Notes: a model not told the origin generated them from the sequence alone. 64,000 bases of DNA from CAZVYN01 sp964631125 (GCA_964631125.1 CAZVYN010000006.1:22033-86032); one strand, 5' to 3'. Positions 44,304 to 53,124 are shown, numbered from the stretch's first letter. Made by a program: numbers and translations.

Positions 44304-46535
44304 ATGCATCGATTGGCGCTCGCTCTCTTCGCCGTCTCGGCTTCCCTCGCCTTTCCCACCGTGACCCGAGCCGACATCGTCCTCAACGAGATGTTGCCGA
44401 ATCCCGCCGGAGATGACGTGGGGACGGAACGGGTGGAGATCTACAACAACGGAGCGACGACGATCGATGTGACCGGATGGGCGATCGACGACGCCGCGAC
44501 GATCGACGAGGTCGGCGTCCGCGCGCGACTGCCGGAAGACTTCGACATCTCGGTCTGTTCCGCCAGCGCCTTGATCGGACCGGGGGAACGGCGCGTCGTG
44601 AAGGGACAGACGACCGCCGCGTGGCTGAACAACGGCGGCGACGACGTCTACCTCGTCACCAGCCGAGTGGTCAGTCCGGTCGTGGTCGACGCGGTGACCT
44701 ATCCGAGCGCGTCCGCGCAGGTCGATATCAGTTGGGCCTGCGTGCCCGACGGCTCCGAGAACTTCGATTGGCGACCGAAGACTTTCTGCGGCTCGAACGG
44801 CGGGGCGGGAGACGTGACGCCGCCCACCGCGATCGCGAATCTGAGCGCGGCCGCCGGAAGTTTCCCGGGTGAGGTGCTGCTGAGCTGGACCGCGACCGGC
44901 GACGACGGCGCGTCCGGCACGGCCAGCGAGTACAGCTTCAAGGTCTCGAACGTCCCGATCACGCCCGCGAACTTCGACCTGGTCGCCGACCTGACCTTCT
45001 GGGTGGACGAACCGGTCCCGGCGCCGAGCGGCTCGGGCGAGACGCTGCTCGTCGCGGGGATGAACACCGCCTCGACGTTCTTCTTCGCCGTGAAGGCGAT
45101 CGATGACGCCTCCAATCTCAGCGGGATCTCGAACTGTCCGAGTACGACTCCCGCCGCAGGCCAACTCCTCTCCACCGACTTCGGACTCTCGACCTACTTC
45201 GGGAATCTCCATTCGCATACCGCTTACTCGGACGGTGAGCAGACCCCCGCGGACGCCTATGCCTACGCCCGCTTCGACGCGATCACGCCGCTCGACTTCC
45301 TGGCCGTGACCGACCACAACCACTCCGGCGCCGGCATGCTACTGCCGAACTACGCGCTGGGGATGGCCCAAGCGAACGCCGCCACCGTCGACGGCAGCTT
45401 CGTCGCGCTCTACGGCCAGGAGTTCGGGCTGTCCGGTGGCGGCCACGCGATCGTCCTGGAGTCGCCCGCGCTCTTCGGATGGGATTCCGGCAACTACGAC
45501 GTCTTCGTCGCCGAAGGGGACTACGCCGGTCTGTATACGGCGGCGAAGCAGAATCCCCCGGCCGCAGGCCCCCCCTCGATCCTCTGGGCTCATCCCGATC
45601 CGTCGCACTACAACAACCTCGAGGACAGCACCGATTCGGATGTGGTCAACCTGATCTGTCTCGTGAACGGGCCGGCTTTCTCGGAATCGGAGACCGAATC
45701 GGATGTCGGCAACACCGGCTTCGATGACACCTATCGCGAAGCGCTCCGCAAGGGACACCGTGTGTCGCCGACGGCCGACCAGGACAATCACAATGCGAAT
45801 TGGGGCGCGTCGACCCAGAGCCGCACCGCTGTCCTCGCGCCCGCGTTGACCGAGAACGCGATCCTCACCGCGCTCGCCGACGGCTTCAACTACGCCACGC
45901 AGGACCACAACGCCGTCGTCGGTTTCTCGGCCGAGGGACGGAAGATGGGCGAAGAGTTCAGTCAGGCGACCGGCATCCGCATCGCCGTCGAAGTAGACGA
46001 TCCCGATCCTTCCGACACGATCGAGCTGATCGAGGTGTATCGCGGTTTCACCGGTCTGTCGAACGCGGTGCGCGTGGCGTACAACGTCGGCAACACGCGA
46101 CTCGACTGGCGCGATACGACCGAGTTCGCCGAGGGAACCGAGGTCCACTACTACGTGCGCATCCGACAGGGCGACGCGCAGCAGATCTGGACGGCGCCCG
46201 CCTACGTCACCTACGAAGAGGTCACCGCGGTCGCGCAATCAGCGCTTCGACTCCGCCTCGATCTCAGCCCGATTTGGCCGAATCCCGCGCGCGCCGATGC
46301 CTTCGTGCGCTTCGTCCTCCCAGCGCCGGGCGACGCGGTCACGCTCGACGTCCTCGACGTCTCGGGTCGATTGGTCAGGCAGATGGCGCACGCGCGTCTC
46401 GCGGCCGGGCCGCACCAATACGTCTGGGACGGTAGGCGTGACTCAGGTCTCTCCGCCGCGCCGGGCATCTACCTGGTGCGCCTCGGCTCGACGCGGTTCG
46501 GCGCGGCGACGCAGAAGGTAATCAGGATCCGATAG
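44304..46535 (+). CDS. Secreted lamin-tail and PHP-type phosphoesterase protein with sorting tail
   Basis: The 743-residue product has a signal peptide (LALALFAVSASLAFPTVTRA). Next comes a lamin-tail domain (IVLNEMLPNPAGDDVGTERV, about 24-165) and a fibronectin-like segment (about 190-290). A PHP-like domain follows, beginning FGNLHSHTAYSDGEQTPADA and FLAVTDHNHSG, then LWAHPDPSHYNN and SPTADQDNHNANWG: a metal-binding His/Asp set as in DUF3604/PHP proteins. The end is the FlgD-like tail (LSPIWPNPARADAFVRFVL, then APGIYLVRLG). It is likely a cell-surface or released phosphoesterase, substrate unknown. The ATG at 44304 follows AGGAG. Confidence 0.85.
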   Translation: MHRLALALFAVSASLAFPTVTRADIVLNEMLPNPAGDDVGTERVEIYNNGATTIDVTGWAIDDAATIDEVGVRARLPEDFDISVCSASALIGPGERRVVKGQTTAAWLNNGGDDVYLVTSRVVSPVVVDAVTYPSASAQVDISWACVPDGSENFDWRPKTFCGSNGGAGDVTPPTAIANLSAAAGSFPGEVLLSWTATGDDGASGTASEYSFKVSNVPITPANFDLVADLTFWVDEPVPAPSGSGETLLVAGMNTASTFFFAVKAIDDASNLSGISNCPSTTPAAGQLLSTDFGLSTYFGNLHSHTAYSDGEQTPADAYAYARFDAITPLDFLAVTDHNHSGAGMLLPNYALGMAQANAATVDGSFVALYGQEFGLSGGGHAIVLESPALFGWDSGNYDVFVAEGDYAGLYTAAKQNPPAAGPPSILWAHPDPSHYNNLEDSTDSDVVNLICLVNGPAFSESETESDVGNTGFDDTYREALRKGHRVSPTADQDNHNANWGASTQSRTAVLAPALTENAILTALADGFNYATQDHNAVVGFSAEGRKMGEEFSQATGIRIAVEVDDPDPSDTIELIEVYRGFTGLSNAVRVAYNVGNTRLDWRDTTEFAEGTEVHYYVRIRQGDAQQIWTAPAYVTYEEVTAVAQSALRLRLDLSPIWPNPARADAFVRFVLPAPGDAVTLDVLDVSGRLVRQMAHARLAAGPHQYVWDGRRDSGLSAAPGIYLVRLGSTRFGAATQKVIRIR

Positions 46536-46723
46536 CGCGCATCTGGCCGATCTCGAGCAGGGTCCTGCACGAGATAGGCCGCGAAGACTCCAGGGATCAC
46601 GAGAAGCAGCGGCACGGCCGTCCAGGTGTCGCTGCCGATGGCGAAGGCGAGCGGCACGGCGCCGTGGCGCAGCAGCGCGCCGTTGAGCAGGAGCGAACCG
46701 ACCGCGCGCCGGTTGGCGCTCAG
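46536..46723 (-). pseudogene. Membrane-protein remnant following the glycosyltransferase stop
   Basis: Right after the TAG (46724-46726) of the glycosyltransferase gene, the same frame continues with LSANRRAVGSLLLNGALLRH and then TAVPLLLVIPGVFAAYLVQD, a hydrophobic, protein-like stretch. It has no good start codon (first is GTG at 46657) and runs into the end of the convergent gene. It is either a read-through extension or the debris of a lost gene. Confidence 0.4.
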
Positions 46724-48157
46724 CTAGACCGGACGGTTGGGCGGCGACTGATGCGCGGCGACTCGGCGCAGCGCGCGGGAGAGCAGGTACGCCGCCAGTG
46801 GAATGGCGACGATCGCCAGCGCAGCGCCGTCGGAATCGACCCACTCTCCTTCGGTCACGAAGCGTGGGAGCACGCGGTATCCCAAGAAGACCGAGCCGGA
46901 GATCGCCAGCCCCGCGGGGCCTGCGGCGAACGGCAGGAAAGCCGCGAGATACAGCGCGTACCAAGCGTGCAAGGTCGGTGTGAAGACAAGAAACGCGAAG
47001 GCGACGAAGTAGGCGGCACGCAGAGCCGTCCGCGCCTCGATCGCTCGCTTGCGCCCCAGCGTCGCGAAGGCGACCAGACAGGCGAGGCCGAAGCCGACGC
47101 CCGAGATCTGCCGCGCGAGTTCGCCCGATCCGGTCCACCGCCGCAAGGAGCGGAAGCCGAAGCTAGCGAACTCCCATTCACGCGCGTAGGTCGAGAGCGT
47201 CTCGAGCCCGTTTCCGAGATGCGACGCGAACGGGACGCAGAGCGCCACCGCGGTCACCGCGAATGCGCCCAGGAAGGCTCCGAGCCGACGGCGCCCGGTC
47301 AATGTGAGCAGCACCGGCAGCAGCACGAGCGGGAAGAGCTTCGTGAGCACGGCGCCGGCGAACGCGGCGCCGCTGCCCAGCGCACTGCCGAACGCACTGC
47401 CGAGCGCGCTGCCGAGCGCGCTGCCAACAGTACTGGGCAGTCGGTCCCTCGGCGAGAGCGCCAACCCGAGCGAGACGACGAGCAGACAGACAGCCGCGCC
47501 ATCGATGTGTCCGGCGCCGGCCACCTCGAGCACGGGCAGCGGGTGCCACGCGTAGAGCGCAAGTCGCCAGGTCGGGAGTTCGAGGCGACGCAAGATACGC
47601 AGGAGCGCGAAGCAGGTCAGGAGATCGAGCGCACAGAGGAGCGTCTTCAAGCCCAACGCGCCGTCGCCCATGAGGCGACCAAGCGCGCCACCCGCGGCGA
47701 AGATCAGTTGCGCCGCGGGGGGATAGATCGTGACGAGCTCCGGATGATTGACCTTGGCCTGCAGCGCCGCGAGCGCCGGAGTGTCCGGATGCGCCTGCGC
47801 GGGCGCCAAGGCGTACGGGTTGTGCCCCGCCAGCACCGCCTCTGCATCCCAGAGATAGCGGTAGAGATCGTCGGAGAGCTCCGGCGGTCGCGCGAGGAAG
47901 CACAGGCGGAGGAACGCGGCCAACGTGAGGATCAAGGCCGGTGACCAACGCGGGGGGATCCGCCGCTCGCAGCAGAGCGCGACTGCGAAGAGCGTGATGA
48001 CGAGTCCGATCGACCACGGGAGCAGCGGCGTGAGTCGCAGATCCGGGGAGAGAGCGAGAGCGATGAACGAGAGCGCGATAAGGAGCGGGATGCCGCGGTT
48101 CACGAAACGGTCTCGACGTCTCGGGGGCTGGGCTCTCTGGCTCATCTGCGGCGTCAT
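46724..48157 (-). CDS. GT-C / DUF2029-like mannosyltransferase
   Basis: The 477-residue product has about 12 hydrophobic segments. The first loop carries RPPELSDDLYRYLWDAE, the acidic GT-C motif, followed by NPYALAPAQAHPD. Such proteins (GT87/DUF2029) use polyprenyl-phosphate mannose or a related donor. A low-complexity insertion, SALGSALGSAFGSALGSG, is encoded by repeats of a 12-bp unit (about 47370-47440) next to a predicted membrane segment. The start at 48157 overlaps the rhodanese remnant on the other strand; a GTG about 20 codons later (VNRGIPLL) could be the true start. Confidence 0.78.
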   Translation of the reverse strand: MTPQMSQRAQPPRRRDRFVNRGIPLLIALSFIALALSPDLRLTPLLPWSIGLVITLFAVALCCERRIPPRWSPALILTLAAFLRLCFLARPPELSDDLYRYLWDAEAVLAGHNPYALAPAQAHPDTPALAALQAKVNHPELVTIYPPAAQLIFAAGGALGRLMGDGALGLKTLLCALDLLTCFALLRILRRLELPTWRLALYAWHPLPVLEVAGAGHIDGAAVCLLVVSLGLALSPRDRLPSTVGSALGSALGSAFGSALGSGAAFAGAVLTKLFPLVLLPVLLTLTGRRRLGAFLGAFAVTAVALCVPFASHLGNGLETLSTYAREWEFASFGFRSLRRWTGSGELARQISGVGFGLACLVAFATLGRKRAIEARTALRAAYFVAFAFLVFTPTLHAWYALYLAAFLPFAAGPAGLAISGSVFLGYRVLPRFVTEGEWVDSDGAALAIVAIPLAAYLLSRALRRVAAHQSPPNRPV

Positions 48158-48366
48158 GACCTCGTCGGCGCGCGCCGATGTCGCCTACGCCGAAGCGCCC
48201 GCGACTCGAACGACTTTGGATTTGGGGCTTCTCGAAGCATCGACTCTGAGTCGCGAATTGAACGGCTGGGCGCTGCTCGACGCCCGACCGCGCGCCGAGT
48301 TCACGCGAGAGCATCTCCCCGGCGCGCGCTCGTTCTCGTGGGAGGACCATACCCGCTTCATCGTCT
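48090..48366 (+). pseudogene. N-terminal fragment of an exported rhodanese
   Basis: An ATG at 48090 after AAGGAGCGGG begins a signal peptide (GGWALWLICGVMTSSARA), then a rhodanese-like start (LNGWALLDARPRAEFTREHL, PGARSFSWEDHTR). The similarity stops near 48355, right at the 3' end of the convergent cytochrome gene (stop at 48366). The active-site Cys loop that should come later is missing. The signal peptide and start signals are intact, so the loss is recent or is a rearrangement or misassembly. Confidence 0.7.
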
Positions 48367-49655
48367 CAGCGCGTCGGCAGCTCGCGGACCGACGTGTGGA
48401 AGACGCGGCTCGCGACCGAGCGCCCCTCCAACTTGTGGTAGGCGAAGTTCTCCGGGCTGATGCGGTGGTTCGTCCCTTCCAATCGCAGCGAGACCTGTCC
48501 GCTCGCCGGCGCCTCGAACTCCAATCGGAAGGCGCGCGTCTCCCGCGGCGCGAGTCGCGTGTCGTCGAGTTTCAACGCCTTGGGCTGCCACTGGTAGCGC
48601 GTGCCGAATCGTTCGACGCGTTCGGCCAGCACCGCGCCGGACGGGTCGAGCGCCTGGGCCGAGACCAACAGGTAGCGCTCCACGTCCGCCGTCGGCAGGG
48701 AGTGGCCCGCCTCGGCGTTGGTCACGGTGAACGTGACCGATGTTCGTGTGCCGACGCGGACGGACTTCGGGAGATCGACCCACTCGATGCGCGCGCCGTT
48801 CGGGTAGATCTCTCGCAGCGGCGCCAGCTCGGTTTCGAACTCTGGTCTCTTCGGGATGAGCGAGCCGCCGAACCAGTGTCGGCGCGTCTTCCGCACCGGC
48901 GTGCCCTGGTTGGTGATCGCTCGCTCGACCTCGGGCATGTGACAGGCCTGGCAGGTCTTTCCTTCCGCCGCCCAGGGACCCGCGGCGAACGTCTCGCCGG
49001 TGTCGAAAGTGCAGATCATCTCGACGTCGTCGAGCGTCGCTTCGACCTGGTGGCACTGCGTGCACAGCTCGACCGAGAAGAGTTCGTCGCTCTGAACCAC
49101 CGGATGCGGCGCCCCCTCCCCGCCGTACGGACCGAGGATCACGCCGTCCCGAACGTGGCAGGTCGCGCAGGTGATCGCCTCGAGCTGCAGCGTCTCGTCG
49201 AAGTCGGGATTGTCGACGTAGATCGGGCGCCCGCGATCCCCATCCTCCAGCGCGGCGACCAGCCGGGGCAACTGCGCCTCCAGCGGCGTGTGACAGTTCG
49301 CGCAGAGCCAGCTCGCGTCGCGGCCCGGCTGCGCGGTCGTCTTCGCCATCTCCTCCATGAACTGCGGATCGTCTTCCCAAGCGCGCGCGTGCGTCGAGAT
49401 GCGCCACTCCTCGTAGATCTCGTCGTGACAAATGCCGCAGGTCTCCGCCCGGAGATCGGTCAGCCCGTCAGGGACCGCGGTGTGCGGAAGAGGCCGCAGA
49501 TACCGGGGCTGCGCCGCGAAGAACGCGCGCGCGTCGTCGACCGTGTAGTCGCGCGGAGACTCGCGTCGCGCGCAGCCGAAAACGAGGAAGAGTAGGGCGA
49601 GTAGGGCGATCGGAGAGCACAGAGGAAGCGGAACGCATCGACGCATGCGGCGCAT
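48366..49655 (-). CDS. Pentaheme c-type cytochrome lipoprotein
   Basis: The 429-residue product has a lipoprotein signal (LLALLFLVFGCARRES, lipobox Cys near 24) and five CxxCH heme motifs: CGICH, CANCH, CATCH, CTQCH and CQACH. The spacing and the phrase DEIYEEWRISTHARAW resemble the cytochrome c-554/hydroxylamine-oxidoreductase-like electron-transfer group. The C-terminal 170 residues are beta-rich without hemes (VTFTVTNAEAGHSLPTADVE). It probably carries electrons in the periplasm, anchored to a membrane. The start at 49655 is preferred; 49646 is possible. The partner oxidase or reductase is not in the window. Confidence 0.88.
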   Translation of the reverse strand: MRRMRRCVPLPLCSPIALLALLFLVFGCARRESPRDYTVDDARAFFAAQPRYLRPLPHTAVPDGLTDLRAETCGICHDEIYEEWRISTHARAWEDDPQFMEEMAKTTAQPGRDASWLCANCHTPLEAQLPRLVAALEDGDRGRPIYVDNPDFDETLQLEAITCATCHVRDGVILGPYGGEGAPHPVVQSDELFSVELCTQCHQVEATLDDVEMICTFDTGETFAAGPWAAEGKTCQACHMPEVERAITNQGTPVRKTRRHWFGGSLIPKRPEFETELAPLREIYPNGARIEWVDLPKSVRVGTRTSVTFTVTNAEAGHSLPTADVERYLLVSAQALDPSGAVLAERVERFGTRYQWQPKALKLDDTRLAPRETRAFRLEFEAPASGQVSLRLEGTNHRISPENFAYHKLEGRSVASRVFHTSVRELPTR

Positions 49656-49693
49656 CGTACCATCGCGACCGACGATCGATCGCGCTCTCGGCG

Positions 49694-52600
49694 CTACGGA
49701 AGCAGAGTCCTCCGCGAAGTCCAGCTCCCGAACGCTTCCGCGCCCGCCAACTCCAGCGCGAGGGCGATCGCGGCGTTCTGCTCGAGCGCCTCCCCCTCGG
49801 ACCAGAGGCGCGCAAAGGCATCGGCGCCGACCTCGGCCGCGAGCAGCCCGTTCTCCACATCCCATAGCGCCCGGTCGGTCTCCTGACGCGGCAACCCAAG
49901 CCTCAGGCGAAGCCCCTCGGCGGCGCCCACGAGCCGAGCCGCCCGCTCGTGGTCGCCTCGGAAGCGCGAAACCTGCGAGACGCCCTCCAGCGCGTGCACC
50001 ATGCTCTCCATGCTTCCGGTGTCTCGGACGAGACGAAGCGCCTTCACGAACGCGATCAGCGCCGCTTCCTCGTCGCCCATCTTCCGCAGGGTGTTCCCGT
50101 AGTTCACCTGAGCCGCCGCCGCCATGTTTCGCTCGCCGACCCTTTCGAAAATGGCGATGCTCTCTTCGTAGAAGGCGCGCGCGTCGGCGAGGCGCTCCTG
50201 CCGATACGCGATGATGCCCAGGTTCATCAGCCCGGCCGCTTCGTAGACCCGGTCGCCCAACTTCCGGTGGATCGCGAGCGCGATCTCGTAGCGCGGCCGC
50301 GCCTTCTCGTACTCGTCGGTCAGGATCTCGACGCTGGCGATGTTCGTCTGCAGCGCGCCGACCATCCACTGGTCCGACTGGTCGACGTAGTGGAGACTCT
50401 CCTCGTAACTGGCGACCGCCTGCTCCAAGTCGCCCCGCATCCGGTGGACACTGCCGAGATTCATGAGCGGAGCGCTCACGCGATGCTGGCCGCCGGCCGC
50501 GAGCAGGGTGTCGACGGCGCGGCGGTAGTAGCCGGCGGCCGCCTCGAGTTCGTGGAGCTGATAGCAGCAAGTTCCCACGGCATTGAGGGCAACTCCGAGT
50601 TGAACCGTGATCGCGTCCGCGCCCGGCATCGCGAGCGCGCGCTCGACGGCGGCTCGGCCTTCGCGCAATTGTCCTCGAACGATCCAATAGCGGAGCGACT
50701 GTCCGGAAAGCTGGAGCGCAGGTACGGCATCATCGCCCTCCAGCGCGCAGGCCAGCGCTGCTCGCAGATTGTCGATGTCGGCGTCGATCCTCGCGAGCCA
50801 CTCCGGCTGAGATGCGGTGGTCAGCAACGGCGCGGCTGTGGTGATGAACTTCACGAAGTAGTCGACGTGCAGCCGCTGCACACTCGGAACGTCGTCCGAC
50901 TCTCGCCACCGCGTCTGCGCGAACTCGCGCACCGTCTCCAGCATGCGGTAGCGGGGATCGGGCGAAGCGCCCGAGGCGGTGAACACCACCAGCGACTTGT
51001 CGATCAACCGCGAGAGGACATCGACGATCTCCCATGCTTCGAGCTCGTCATCCGCACAGATCGCCTCGGCCGCCTCCAGAGTCCAACCACCACGAAAGAC
51101 CGAGAGCCGACGAAACAGCCGCTGCTCCGCCTGGGTCAGGTGGGAGTGGCTCCAATCGATGAGCGCTTCGAGCGTCTGGTGGTGCGGCAGCGCACTGCGC
51201 GACGAGCCCTTCAGGAGTCGGAAACGGTCGTCGAGACGCCGAGCAATCTCGCTCAGCGAGAGCGCCTTCGTCCGTGCGGCCGCCAGCTCGATCGCGAGCG
51301 GGATCCCTTCGAGGCGAGAGCAGATCTCGACGATGTCCTCGATGTTGTCAGGCCGGACCGCGAAGTCCGACCGTACTTGCGCGGCGCGTTGCGCGAAGAG
51401 CTGGATCGCCTCTGTCGCCGCCGCCGCCTCGAACGAGAGCGACTCATCGGTCACGATCTGCAGAGGGGGAACCTGAAACGTGCTCTCACCTGGAATCCCC
51501 AGGACCTCACGGCTGGTCGCGAGAATCTCCAGCGAAGGGCACGACGCGAGCAGCTTGCCGGCGAGCTCCGCCGCGGCCTCCACGACGTGCTCGCAGTTGT
51601 CGAGGATGAGCAGGAGCGTGCGTGGCCCGAGGAAGCTGTTCACACCCTCGAGGAGCGACCGTCCCGCCGCCTCGGCCACCCCGAGACTCCGAGCCACGTT
51701 CCGCACTACGTCCGCGCCATCCGCGACCGGAGCCAGTTCCACCAGCCAGACGCCGTCCGGAAACCGCGGGCGCGACTCCGCTCCGACTTTCGTCGCGAGC
51801 CGGGTCTTGCCGCCTCCGCCCACGCCCGTCAGCGTGACCAATCGGTGCTGCTCGAGCAGTTCGCGCACCGCCGCGACCTCGCGGACGCGCCCCACGAGCG
51901 GCGTGACCTCGTTCGGCAGGTTGTCCTGGATCTCGGTTCTCGTCGGCGCACTGATCGCCGCGGTCGGTTCCCACGACCGCTGCGCCAGCGAGGTTTCGAG
52001 CACAGCGCGCGCGGTGGCAGCGTCGGCCAGCCGCTGATCGAGCGACAGACTCAAGCAGGACACGATCAAGCCGCGGATGGGATCGGGAGTGCGCGCCGGG
52101 AGGAGCGTGAGGTCGGGAGCGCCCAGGAGCGTCGCTCGCATCCGCTCGATGCCGGTGGCGCCGCGAAACGCTCTCGCTCCACTCAGGCACTCGTAGAGGA
52201 CGCAACCGAACGCCCAGAGATCGGTGCGCGCGTCCAACTCGTCGCCCCGGATCTGTTCGGGACTCATGTAGCCGGGCGTCCCCGCGCGGTTCGACGCGCC
52301 GAGCGAGGAAGAACCGGAAACGCGGGTCGCGTCGTCTTCCTCGACGATGAGTCGGAGCGTCGCTTCATCGACGACGGCGGTTTCGTCCGTCGCTGACGAC
52401 GTGGACGTGGATGGCGCGTCCGATGCAACGGACGCGACGGACTCTTCGCGCATCGAGTCGCCCGATGTCGCCCGCCTGGCCAGCCCGAAGTCCAACACCT
52501 TCGCGTGCGACTCGGGCGTGATCATGATGTTGAGCGGCTTGAGATCGCGATGGATGACGCCGGCCCCGTGCGCCGCCTCCAGCGCGCGCGCGATCTGTCG

Positions 52601-52960
52601 GCCGATGGCGAGAGCATCCGGCAACTCGAGCGAGTTCGAACGGATCATCGCCTCGAGGCTCTGACCCGGGATCAACTCCATCGTGAGGTACTCGAGCTCA
52701 CCGTCGCGCTCGAGCGAATGGATCGTCGCAATGTTGGGATGGTTGAGCGATGCGAGCAGCCTCGCTTCTCGTGTGAAGCGGGCATTCCAATCGGCGTTGC
52801 TGGAGAGCGCCGCCGAGAGCGCCTTGATCGCGACCGGCCGCTCGAGCCGAGGATCGCGCGCCAGATAGACGACGCCCATGCCGCCGCGCCCGAGTTCGCG
52901 CTCGATGTGGTAAGGACCGATACGCGCGGGCGCCGCGTCCGATCGATCTCCGTTCGTCAT
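49694..52960 (-). CDS. Ser/Thr kinase - NB-ARC-like ATPase - TPR regulator
   Basis: The 1088-residue protein begins with a Hanks-type kinase: RELGRGGMGVVYLARD, VAIKAL, IHRDLKPLNIMI, LDFGLARR and GTPGYMSPEQIRG. The activation-region loop (about 180-245) is unusually long and Ser/Asp-rich. Then comes an AfsR/LuxR-type ATPase: VTLTGVGGGGKTRLATK (Walker A), LLLILDNCEHV (Walker B) and LEILATSREVLGIPGE. The C-terminal third is a set of about seven TPR repeats (AVASYEESLHYVDQS, ADARAFYEESIAIFERVG). Such proteins sense a ligand through TPR/ATPase and signal by phosphorylation. I chose the ATG at 52960. It is divergent from the ABC operon, a plausible target or sensor pair. Confidence 0.9.
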   Translation of the reverse strand: MTNGDRSDAAPARIGPYHIERELGRGGMGVVYLARDPRLERPVAIKALSAALSSNADWNARFTREARLLASLNHPNIATIHSLERDGELEYLTMELIPGQSLEAMIRSNSLELPDALAIGRQIARALEAAHGAGVIHRDLKPLNIMITPESHAKVLDFGLARRATSGDSMREESVASVASDAPSTSTSSATDETAVVDEATLRLIVEEDDATRVSGSSSLGASNRAGTPGYMSPEQIRGDELDARTDLWAFGCVLYECLSGARAFRGATGIERMRATLLGAPDLTLLPARTPDPIRGLIVSCLSLSLDQRLADAATARAVLETSLAQRSWEPTAAISAPTRTEIQDNLPNEVTPLVGRVREVAAVRELLEQHRLVTLTGVGGGGKTRLATKVGAESRPRFPDGVWLVELAPVADGADVVRNVARSLGVAEAAGRSLLEGVNSFLGPRTLLLILDNCEHVVEAAAELAGKLLASCPSLEILATSREVLGIPGESTFQVPPLQIVTDESLSFEAAAATEAIQLFAQRAAQVRSDFAVRPDNIEDIVEICSRLEGIPLAIELAAARTKALSLSEIARRLDDRFRLLKGSSRSALPHHQTLEALIDWSHSHLTQAEQRLFRRLSVFRGGWTLEAAEAICADDELEAWEIVDVLSRLIDKSLVVFTASGASPDPRYRMLETVREFAQTRWRESDDVPSVQRLHVDYFVKFITTAAPLLTTASQPEWLARIDADIDNLRAALACALEGDDAVPALQLSGQSLRYWIVRGQLREGRAAVERALAMPGADAITVQLGVALNAVGTCCYQLHELEAAAGYYRRAVDTLLAAGGQHRVSAPLMNLGSVHRMRGDLEQAVASYEESLHYVDQSDQWMVGALQTNIASVEILTDEYEKARPRYEIALAIHRKLGDRVYEAAGLMNLGIIAYRQERLADARAFYEESIAIFERVGERNMAAAAQVNYGNTLRKMGDEEAALIAFVKALRLVRDTGSMESMVHALEGVSQVSRFRGDHERAARLVGAAEGLRLRLGLPRQETDRALWDVENGLLAAEVGADAFARLWSEGEALEQNAAIALALELAGAEAFGSWTSRRTLLP

Positions 52961-53056
52961 CTTCGTGGTCGGCCCCCTCGGTAACGCGGGCGATGATACC
53001 CCTCGACCTACGATGGCGACGGCCGGAGGCGGGCCGAGGACTCTCGACGAGCGGGG

Positions 53057-53085
53057 TTGACGGCTGGTGACGCCGGATGCATACT
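53057..53085 (+). promoter_or_regulatory. Predicted promoter of the ABC operon
   Basis: TTGACG (53057-53062), a 17-base spacer and CATACT (53080-53085) form a good sigma-70-type pair. Transcription would start near 53092, about 33 bases before the ATG. Confidence 0.55.
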
Positions 53086-53095
53086 TAGTATGCAT
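53077..53095. promoter_or_regulatory. 19-bp palindromic operator over the -10 region
   Basis: ATGCATAC-TTA-GTATGCAT is a perfect inverted repeat with 8-base arms. It covers the predicted -10, so a bound dimer would block RNA polymerase. The form resembles PadR-type operators that control ABC transporter genes. No PadR gene is in the window. Confidence 0.55.
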
Positions 53096-53124
53096 TCAAC
53101 GTCAACTTCGGCAGGTTGTTGTCA

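Noticed and set aside
49949..52396. Long open frame of 815 codons opposite the kinase gene
   Set aside because: It has no domain signature and is antisense to a protein with clear kinase, ATPase and TPR motifs; such shadows are common in high-GC DNA.
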